NCBI GenBank assembly: GCA_021812865.1
Contig: JAKAMP010000228.1
Location: 1 to 5,524 of the forward strand
Direction of reading: 5' to 3'
DNA length: 5,524 nucleotides
Source of the DNA: Bacteroidota bacterium
GTDB lineage: Bacteria; Bacteroidota; Bacteroidia; Bacteroidales; JAAYUG01
Below the pieces are notes generated by a model. The model worked only from the letters and a program-made list of their open reading frames with translations. It searched no databases and was not told the origin of the DNA. Below are positions 1-5,524 of this stretch, piece by piece. Each line of letters begins with the position of its first letter. The stretch's first letter is position 1. The position numbers and the translations under genes are program-made.

Positions 1-647
1 GTGCTCAAAACTTTATTGATAAAACCAATTGCCAGGGATATGGCTTTTGTCCCCGCCTCTTTTGGAATTCCCAGGTCTTCGGCTTTTCCGGCTGCTTTGA
101 GAATTTCCTTGGTACTGGCGGCTTCCAGGAGCTCCTGCTGAGCGGTAACCAGTTGGGGAGAATAGACCAGCGCCAGGGGTTGTCCCTTGTGGATTCCCTC
201 CCCGGTAAAATTTACAAAAAGCTTATCAATGCGACCAGAAATTTGTGCTACCTGGCTTTGCATAAGGCGTTCATCGGCCTGCACCTTGCCGTACAGGCGA
301 ACCTCCTTTACCGGTTGCTCGCGCTTTACCACTGAGGTTTCCACATTGGCAAGTTCCATGGCATCTTTAGAAAAAGTCACCGCATTCGAATCGGCCTGTG
401 CTTCCAATTGGGATAGCGGAATAAGATCCATCCCGCAGATTGGACATTTCCCGGGTTTATCCATGCGGATTTGCGGATGCATGGCACAGGTCCATATCAC
501 CTTTTTGCTTTGTTCCGTCAGGGGAACCTTATTCAGATTTTTCTGACCATGCGAATGAAATAAAAGCCAACCAAGAAACAAGCCAACTATGGTAAAATAC
601 AAGTAGAAGGCATAGGTACTGAAGAATATTTTTTTCATTGTTCTCAT
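1..647 (-). CDS. cusB: CusB-like periplasmic adaptor (membrane fusion protein) with N-terminal heavy-metal-binding domain, 3' end cut by window edge
   Basis: This is the adaptor that joins the inner-membrane RND pump to the outer-membrane channel of a Cu/Ag efflux complex. 215 codons are visible; the rest lies beyond position 1. Numbering from the ATG at 638, residues 8-27 form one hydrophobic segment with no lipobox Cys, so it is probably an uncleaved inner-membrane anchor. Residues 49-73 are a heavy-metal-binding domain: WTCAMHP (Cys51, Met53, His54), then GKCPICGMD (Cys65, Cys68, Met70). A barrel/lipoyl-type region follows (VRLYGKVQADE, then GRIDKLFV and GQPLALVYSPQLVTAQQELLEA), which is characteristic of CusB/CzcB adaptors. 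The visible end enters the alpha-helical hairpin. The most upstream start is ATG 647, preceded by an A-rich stretch, with an in-frame stop at 657-659; ATG 638 (MKKIFF) is an equally plausible start. No Shine-Dalgarno site is obvious. It is the last visible gene of the unit, 52 bp after the outer-membrane factor. The family is clear; metal specificity is inferred from the domain and from CusA. Confidence 0.92.
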   Translation of the reverse strand, partial: MRTMKKIFFSTYAFYLYFTIVGLFLGWLLFHSHGQKNLNKVPLTEQSKKVIWTCAMHPQIRMDKPGKCPICGMDLIPLSQLEAQADSNAVTFSKDAMELANVETSVVKREQPVKEVRLYGKVQADERLMQSQVAQISGRIDKLFVNFTGEGIHKGQPLALVYSPQLVTAQQELLEAASTKEILKAAGKAEDLGIPKEAGTKAISLAIGFINKVLS

Positions 648-660
648 TTTTTGTATTCAA

Positions 661-674
661 GACCATTCCTGGTC
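661..674. repeat. Short palindrome in the spacer before cusB
   Basis: GACCA-TTCC-TGGTC is a perfect 5-bp inverted repeat with a 4-base loop. It lies in the 52-bp spacer between the outer-membrane-factor stop and the cusB start, 13 bases upstream of ATG 647. In the minus-strand mRNA the loop reads GGAA within AGGAAT, but at about 19 bases from the ATG this is too far to be a normal ribosome binding site. It could be a small mRNA hairpin or chance. No T-tract follows, so it is not called a terminator. Confidence 0.3.
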
Positions 675-699
675 AATAAATAGGTATCTGCAGAAACTT

Positions 700-2169
700 T
701 TATTGATTTGAATTCCCATAATAATTTTGCGTCATCGGAGAAGAAGCCATTAATCTTTTCAGGGCAGCAACGGCTGTATTGTAATCGGCCAGTGCTTCAA
801 CCTCTTTATACCGGTAATCCAGCAGTTGCCTGCTGATATCGAGAATTCCCGACAGGTTGGTCCCTCCCGAGGCATAGCTTTTAAGCATTATATCGAAAGT
901 TTTCCTTGTGATATCAATCTGTTTCTTGTATAAAGCGAGAAGGCGACTGGCGTTTTTATACTGCTGCACTGCTTCAAAGTATTGTGTCTGAAGGGAGTTC
1001 ACGGTCGTCTGAATTTCCTGTCCGTTCGCCTTTTGCATCCATTCGGCTTCCTTCTGCATGGCCCGGTATTTCTTCCGGTAGATGGGCAATGTAACCGTTA
1101 CCATAGGCATCACCATGTCGTTCCCGTTCATGGGCGAAGTGGACATGGCGCTTTTGCTGATAAGGGAATAATCGATTCCAAGGCCAACCATAGGATATCC
1201 CATTTTTTTGACCATTTTCTGTTTCGCTTCGATCGATTGTTGCTCATACCGGAGCATTCCAAGCATGGGATTGCCTGCCAGCATGCTGTCGGGAATGGCA
1301 TTCAGGGCCACATCAAGATTCTCTGCATGCAGGCTGTCGGGCAATGATACCGGTGTAAGGGGCGGACGGCTGAGCAGGGCATTGAACCGGGCCAGAACAA
1401 TATTTTGCTGGTCCCTGATCCCCTCCAAATCATTTTCCAGATTCCCTATCTCAATTTGTATCCGGTATACATCGGTAAGTCCAGTCTGTACCTGAGATGA
1501 GGCCATAGGGCTTCCCGTCATGGAATTTCCGGATTGACCGGATGAGGACTCCTGCAGGTTTCCGGGAGACGCCCCCATGGATTGCATATCTCCGGATGAA
1601 AAATCAGATACCTGCGAAGACTCTTTTGGAATGCTACCTGCGGAATTGCCTCCACTGGCTGAAGCCCTAAACCTGACAAGAGACAGTCTTTCCAGTGTTT
1701 TCAATATAGAGAGATTGTCTTCAGTAATTGCAATATTCTGTTTCAACCTGAAAAGATCGTACCAATTGCGCTGCACATCATAATACACGCCGAGCTTTGC
1801 ATCACGGAACGACTCGAATTTAGCCTTTGCCATCAGGCTCATTTCGTCCTTTGCATTCTTCAGCGCCCCGAACCAGGGAAACATCTGCATAAGCCGTATG
1901 TCCGCCACCTGTTTCCCGCTAATAATTTCCATCGGAGTAAGAAAAACCCCGAGAGACAATTCCGGATCAGGAAGAGTTCCTGCCTGGGGTACCTTCTGCA
2001 GGGCCGCCTGGTATTCGGAAAATTGTTGAAGCACCAGGGGGTTATTCCGGGCTGCAGTCTCCAGATATGAAACAAGAGAGTCATTTTCTGCCGACTGTCC
2101 GAAAGCAGCATGAATATTCAAAAGCAAAACAAACAAAACCCAAAAACCGGTTAAATATCTTCTGTTCAT
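700..2169 (-). CDS. TolC-family outer-membrane efflux factor (CusC-like) with Ser/Gly/Met-rich tip insertion
   Basis: This is the outer-membrane channel of the tripartite metal efflux pump: a trimeric beta-barrel with a long periplasmic helical tunnel. From ATG 2169 it has 489 residues. Residues 1-24 (MNRRYLTGFW..., hydrophobic core, ending HAAFG) are a signal peptide with likely cleavage before Gln25; there is no lipobox. Two TolC-type repeats follow. The first has the NNPLV...PDPELSLG opening, GLTDVYRIQIEIGNLEN near 230-246 and LLSRPP near 265. The second has NPMLG near 300, the DMVMPMVTVTLPIYRKKY stretch near 351-368, and a tip turn (SYASGGTNLSGILD) near 431-444. A 56-residue low-complexity insertion (about 173-228; 17 Ser, 9 Gly, 4 Met) sits where the first helical pair turns. 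Start choice: the frame is open to ATG 2301, and ATG 2277 overlaps the cusA stop, but those starts would put 36-44 non-signal residues before the signal peptide. ATG 2175 (MIMNRR) is a close alternative. It ends in TAA at 700-702. Family assignment is firm; its partners are inferred from the operon. Confidence 0.93.
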   Translation of the reverse strand: MNRRYLTGFWVLFVLLLNIHAAFGQSAENDSLVSYLETAARNNPLVLQQFSEYQAALQKVPQAGTLPDPELSLGVFLTPMEIISGKQVADIRLMQMFPWFGALKNAKDEMSLMAKAKFESFRDAKLGVYYDVQRNWYDLFRLKQNIAITEDNLSILKTLERLSLVRFRASASGGNSAGSIPKESSQVSDFSSGDMQSMGASPGNLQESSSGQSGNSMTGSPMASSQVQTGLTDVYRIQIEIGNLENDLEGIRDQQNIVLARFNALLSRPPLTPVSLPDSLHAENLDVALNAIPDSMLAGNPMLGMLRYEQQSIEAKQKMVKKMGYPMVGLGIDYSLISKSAMSTSPMNGNDMVMPMVTVTLPIYRKKYRAMQKEAEWMQKANGQEIQTTVNSLQTQYFEAVQQYKNASRLLALYKKQIDITRKTFDIMLKSYASGGTNLSGILDISRQLLDYRYKEVEALADYNTAVAALKRLMASSPMTQNYYGNSNQ

Positions 2170-2199
2170 GATCATTGAATGGGATAGGAAAGAAAAGAT

Positions 2200-2236
2200 G
2201 GCCCACGAACTCGCCCATTTGTATCTGAAGTGGGCC
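2200..2236. repeat. GC-rich inverted repeat in the cusA-OMF gap (possible mRNA hairpin)
   Basis: GGCCCAC at 2200-2206 and GTGGGCC at 2230-2236 are a perfect 7-bp inverted repeat around a 23-base loop. It lies in the 100-bp interval between the cusA stop and the chosen start of the outer-membrane factor. In the transcript it is followed by a pyrimidine-rich run (ATCTTTTCTTTCC) that is not a clean U-tract, so a strong intrinsic terminator is unlikely. A partial attenuator or an RNA processing/stabilising hairpin that sets the ratio of pump to channel is possible. An extra GCCCA at 2213-2217 offers a competing pairing. Function is inferred only. Confidence 0.4.
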
Positions 2237-2269
2237 TTATTGTATGGGAAATTTTTGGGATTCATGCGT

Positions 2270-5200
2270 TTATTCATTTTCAGGTTGAACAATCTCGGCA
2301 AGTTTTGCCTGTCTTTTTGCAGAATTTTCCCTCCAGATGGATTGGAACAGCGGGACTACAAAAATGGTCATCACCTGTATGATCATACCACCGAAGGTGG
2401 GGATGGCCATCGGGACCATGATGTCGGCCCCTTTGCCTGTAGAAGTAAGTACAGGAAGAAGCGCAATCACCGCCACCGCCGTGGTCATCATGGCAGGTCG
2501 CACCCGTTTCTTTCCGGCAGTTACAACCGCTTCCCTGACTTCTCCGACTGTAGACGGATGTTTCTCTTCAAATACCTGGTGAATGTATGTTCCCATGATC
2601 ACTCCATCATTCGTGGCAATTCCAAAGAGGGCAATAAACCCGACCCAAACCGCCACGCTCAGGTTGATGGTATGCATCTGGAACATATCCCGCAGATTGA
2701 TTCCTGCCACGGAGAAATTCATGAACCATCCCTGTCCATAGAGCCAGAGCATGATGAAGCCACCGGCAAAGGCAACAAAAACGCCCGAAAAATGTATAAG
2801 TGAGGCGGTTACCGTGCGGAACCTGAAATACAACAGCAGGAAGATCAGGATGAGGCTGACCGGTATCACTACTTCAAGTCGTTTGGCAGCGCGGATCTGC
2901 TGTTCATAGTTGCCTGTAAACTTATAGGTAACGCCAGGGGGGAGTTTCAGTTCTCCGGAGCTGATTTTTTTCTGCAGTAGGGCTGAAGCCTCGTTCACAG
3001 CATCCACCTCGGCAATACCTGGATTTTTGTCAAAGGTGACATAGCCCACCAGGAAAGTGTTCTCGCTACGGATCATTTGTGCACCCTGGGTATAATGTAT
3101 GCCGGCGATTTCGCCCAGTGGCACCTGTGTGCCGTTCATGGCAGGAATGAGAATGTGCTTCATGGCTTCCGGGTTATCCCTTAGTTCGCGGGCATAGCGC
3201 ACCCTGATGGGAAAACGCTCCCTCCCTTCCACCGAACTGCTCAGGGTCATTCCGCCAAGAGCTACCTGCAGAACCTCCTGCACATCTGCAATGCTCATTC
3301 CATACCTGGCCATTGCTTCCCGGTTCAGCCTGATCTCGATATAAGGAGCGCCAACGGCACGATCGTAAAACACGGTGGAGGGAGAAACCGAAGGCGCCTC
3401 TTTGAGAGCCTTTTCAAAGGCCAGTCCTGCCTGTTCGATGGATGGCAAATCGGGACCATAAACCTTCAGCCCCATTGGCGCCCTCATCCCCGTGGACAGC
3501 ATTACCAGCCGGGTTTCGATAGGCTGCAGTTTGGGAGAAGAAGTAAGCCCGGGAATCCGGGTCACCTTAACGATTTCGTCCCAAATATCCTGAGGAGATT
3601 TGATTTGGGGGCGCCATTGCCTGAAATACCTTCCCCGGGGATCCTCAATGAGGCTGTCGTCCGGTATGACCCGGAAAATATCCTGACCGGGTCGGTAGAT
3701 CATTCCGTTTTTCAGAAGAAAGTCGCCGGCACGGTTTACCCTGAAACGCATCCGGTAACCATTGTCATCGAGTATATATTCTGGGCGATAATTGATTGTA
3801 TTTTCAAACATCTGCACCGGCGCAGGATCGAGGGCTGAGTTCACCCTGCCCCACTTGCCTACTGCCACTTCCACTTCGGGAATGGCAGAAATGCGCTGAT
3901 CAAGCAGTTCAATATATTTGAGGTTCTGGGCAATACTTGCGTGAGGCATGCTTGAAGGCATGAGGAGGAAAGATCCTTCGTTGAGTGAAGGCATAAACTC
4001 CTTGCCTGTTCCCGGGAAAGCATGCACCATTCCCCGCCAGGCCCTTGTTTCCCTGAACGAATGCCATCCGGTCTTTTCAAAACCCGAAGCGACAAATCCA
4101 AATATTTTCTCCGATCCCTGCCACACCAGAATTCCAAAGAAGAGGGTAAAAGCAGGAATCATCAGGAATTTAGCCTTATGCGCCAGGCTCCAACGGATAA
4201 TCTTTTCGTAATAATGCACCATTAGGGAAAGAAGGGCCAGGATAATCCCTGTCAGTCCGGCTACAAATACGAAATTGACCAGCATACTGTTCATGGCCCC
4301 CAGGGGAAGCCATGCCGCAGAAAGATAATAAACTGCCACCAGGAGAGTAATCCCGATGTTGATATAACCGGGCATCATATGGAATTTTTCGTGCCACCTG
4401 GCAGAGAGCAGATTGTTTATGCCAATGGCAAGCAGCGCCCAGGCTGCCCAGACATGCCAGAATAGCATGAATACCAACCCCAGTATGATCAGACCGCCAT
4501 TCCATATTCTTTTAATCCTTTTTCTGTCAAAGCGGATGGAAAAAACCAGGTGCGCGATGGTAGGCAGCACTACAATTCCAAGCACAAGCGACGATAGGAG
4601 CGCAAAGGTTTTAGTGAAGGCCAGTGGTCTGAAAAGTTTTCCTTCAGCTGCCTGCATGGCAAACACCGGAAGAAAACTCACAACGGTTGTGGCCAGAGCT
4701 GTTGCCACTGCCGGGGAAACCTCACTGGTAGCGCTCCAGATCAGTTGTTGCAGAGACTTGCCTGTTTTTCCCTGGTTGGTAGGCATCTCGAGATGCCGGA
4801 TAATATTTTCCACGAAGATGATTCCAATGTCGACCATTACGCCTATGGCAATGGCGATGCCCGATAAGGCAACGATGTTGGCCTCCACATGGAAGAAATG
4901 CATCAGGATAAAGGTCATGAGCACGGCAATGGGCAATAACCCGGAAATGATGAAGGAAGCCGGCAGGTTGATCACCAGGACGATGATCACAATGATGCTG
5001 ATAAGAATTTCATGCGAGAGCGCTGATTCGAGGGTACCTATGGTTTCCCTTATCAGGCCCGAACGGTCGTAAAATGGCACAATGGTTACCTTAGACACTG
5101 ATCCGTCGGGCAGGGTTTTCTGTGGTAATCCAGGGCTGATCTCCTTTATTTTTTCTTTCACATTGCTGATCACCTGCATTGGGTTCGAACCGTAGCGTGC

Positions 5201-5524
5201 CACCACCACGGCTCCAACTGCTTCGGAACCTTCCTTATCGAGCCCTCCACGCCTTGTTGCCGGACCAAAAGAAGTATGGGCTACATCCTTTACCCTTACC
5301 GGCACGTTTTTTCGCACAGCCACCACAGCATTCTCAAGATCAGACAGGTTTTTCACGTATCCCAGGCCACGGATAATATATTCCACCCTGTTCAGTTCAA
5401 CAGTTTCCGCACCAATATCGAGATTGCTCTTCTGCACGGCATGCATCAGATCTTCTATCGAAACGTTATATGCTTTCAGCGCTTGTGGATCGGCATCCAC
5501 CTGGTATTCCTTTACAAAGCCACC
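2270..5524 (-). CDS. cusA: CusA/CzcA-family heavy-metal efflux RND pump, Cu(I)/Ag(I) type, 5' end cut by window edge
   Basis: This is the proton-driven inner-membrane pump of the complex. 1084 codons are visible, starting in frame at 5524 with GGFVKEYQVDADPQ in periplasmic loop 1. Aligning the TM4 aspartate with E. coli Asp405 suggests about 170 residues are missing and a full length near 1250. Numbering from position 5524, TM2-TM6 lie at about 165-350; TM4 carries VDIGIIFVEN with Asp232, the proton-relay position. An added block of membrane segments follows (about 345-440), then TM7, the second periplasmic loop (GKEFMPSLNEGSF) and TM8-TM12. Met522 (LLMPSSMP), Met572 (APVQMFENT) and Met675 (RLVMLSTGM) match the E. 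coli Cu/Ag ligands Met573, Met623 and Met672. The spacing of the first pair is identical (50); the second pair is 54 residues longer than in E. coli. TM10 carries GIATNDGV. The C-terminus is short and charged, with TAA at 2270-2272. The GTG at 5498-5500 is an internal Val codon, not the start. Metal choice is inferred from the ligands; export of other metals is not excluded. Confidence 0.96.
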   Translation of the reverse strand, partial: GGFVKEYQVDADPQALKAYNVSIEDLMHAVQKSNLDIGAETVELNRVEYIIRGLGYVKNLSDLENAVVAVRKNVPVRVKDVAHTSFGPATRRGGLDKEGSEAVGAVVVARYGSNPMQVISNVKEKIKEISPGLPQKTLPDGSVSKVTIVPFYDRSGLIRETIGTLESALSHEILISIIVIIVLVINLPASFIISGLLPIAVLMTFILMHFFHVEANIVALSGIAIAIGVMVDIGIIFVENIIRHLEMPTNQGKTGKSLQQLIWSATSEVSPAVATALATTVVSFLPVFAMQAAEGKLFRPLAFTKTFALLSSLVLGIVVLPTIAHLVFSIRFDRKRIKRIWNGGLIILGLVFMLFWHVWAAWALLAIGINNLLSARWHEKFHMMPGYINIGITLLVAVYYLSAAWLPLGAMNSMLVNFVFVAGLTGIILALLSLMVHYYEKIIRWSLAHKAKFLMIPAFTLFFGILVWQGSEKIFGFVASGFEKTGWHSFRETRAWRGMVHAFPGTGKEFMPSLNEGSFLLMPSSMPHASIAQNLKYIELLDQRISAIPEVEVAVGKWGRVNSALDPAPVQMFENTINYRPEYILDDNGYRMRFRVNRAGDFLLKNGMIYRPGQDIFRVIPDDSLIEDPRGRYFRQWRPQIKSPQDIWDEIVKVTRIPGLTSSPKLQPIETRLVMLSTGMRAPMGLKVYGPDLPSIEQAGLAFEKALKEAPSVSPSTVFYDRAVGAPYIEIRLNREAMARYGMSIADVQEVLQVALGGMTLSSSVEGRERFPIRVRYARELRDNPEAMKHILIPAMNGTQVPLGEIAGIHYTQGAQMIRSENTFLVGYVTFDKNPGIAEVDAVNEASALLQKKISSGELKLPPGVTYKFTGNYEQQIRAAKRLEVVIPVSLILIFLLLYFRFRTVTASLIHFSGVFVAFAGGFIMLWLYGQGWFMNFSVAGINLRDMFQMHTINLSVAVWVGFIALFGIATNDGVIMGTYIHQVFEEKHPSTVGEVREAVVTAGKKRVRPAMMTTAVAVIALLPVLTSTGKGADIMVPMAIPTFGGMIIQVMTIFVVPLFQSIWRENSAKRQAKLAEIVQPENE

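Noticed and set aside
187..546. 119-codon plus-strand frame opposite cusB
   Set aside because: The opposite strand encodes the conserved metal-binding domain and adaptor barrel; the plus-strand product has no recognisable features.
648..699. Separate promoter for cusB
   Set aside because: The spacer has AT-rich pieces, but I could not find a convincing Bacteroidota -33/-7 pair (TTTG / TAnnTTTG) at correct spacing.
1486..1653. Frameshift or sequencing artefact as the cause of the Ser/Gly/Met-rich OMF segment
   Set aside because: The frame stays open and matches the family on both sides (RFRASAS before, GLTDVYRIQ after), so an in-frame insertion is the better reading.
2200..2236. Intrinsic terminator between cusA and the OMF gene
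   Set aside because: The loop is 23 bases and the following run is pyrimidine-mixed rather than a U-tract; co-transcription of the three pump genes is expected.
2168..2803. 211-codon open frame on the plus strand, antisense to the end of cusA and the OMF start
   Set aside because: It lies opposite strongly conserved CusA sequence. Its product is His/Arg-rich with no recognisable domain and no start signal, so it is a shadow of the minus-strand gene.
4413..5072. 219-codon open frame on the plus strand opposite the CusA membrane domain
   Set aside because: The Met/Thr/Ser/Ala-rich product is what antisense reading of hydrophobic codons gives; it overlaps TM2-TM6 of cusA entirely and has no family resemblance.
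5498..5500. GTG as a start codon for a shorter CusA
   Set aside because: The frame continues upstream to the window edge with conserved family sequence (GGFVKEYQ), and the N-terminal periplasmic half and TM1 would be missing. This is an internal Val.

Overview
The window holds one polycistronic unit, read entirely on the minus strand. It encodes a tripartite heavy-metal efflux pump of the CusCBA (HME-RND) type. Protein features typical of the Bacteroidota point to that phylum, probably an environmental or gut-type Bacteroidales relative: an enlarged CusA with extra membrane segments, a DMVMPM-type outer-membrane factor, an adaptor starting with a heavy-metal-binding domain, no clear Shine-Dalgarno sites, A-rich start regions, and TAA stops on both genes whose ends are visible. 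The phylum call is inference from these features; no marker gene is present.

Layout in order of transcription (right to left). (1) Positions 5524-2270: the RND pump subunit cusA. Its N-terminal part lies outside the window; 1084 codons and the stop are visible. (2) Positions 2269-2170: a 100-bp gap with a GC-rich inverted repeat, although the reading frame of the next gene stays open across it. (3) Positions 2169-700: a TolC-family outer-membrane factor of 489 residues with a signal peptide and an unusual Ser/Gly/Met-rich insertion at its predicted periplasmic tip. (4) Positions 699-648: a 52-bp spacer with a small palindrome. (5) Positions 647-1: the periplasmic adaptor cusB, cut by the left edge after 215 codons.

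Together the proteins would form an envelope-spanning channel. CusA in the inner membrane uses the proton gradient and a three-methionine site to move Cu(I)/Ag(I). CusB, anchored in the inner membrane, links it to the outer-membrane channel and may sample metal through its N-terminal Cys/Met/His domain. All three methionines that bind Cu(I)/Ag(I) in E. coli CusA are conserved, so monovalent copper or silver is a better guess than Co/Zn/Cd.

I see no RNA gene, mobile element, CRISPR array or plus-strand gene. The system is a recognisable family, not a new one. The parts most worth a second look are lineage-specific insertions: the OMF tip loop, the extra CusA membrane segments, the 54-residue insert in the CusA periplasmic domain, and a possibly enlarged CusB hairpin.
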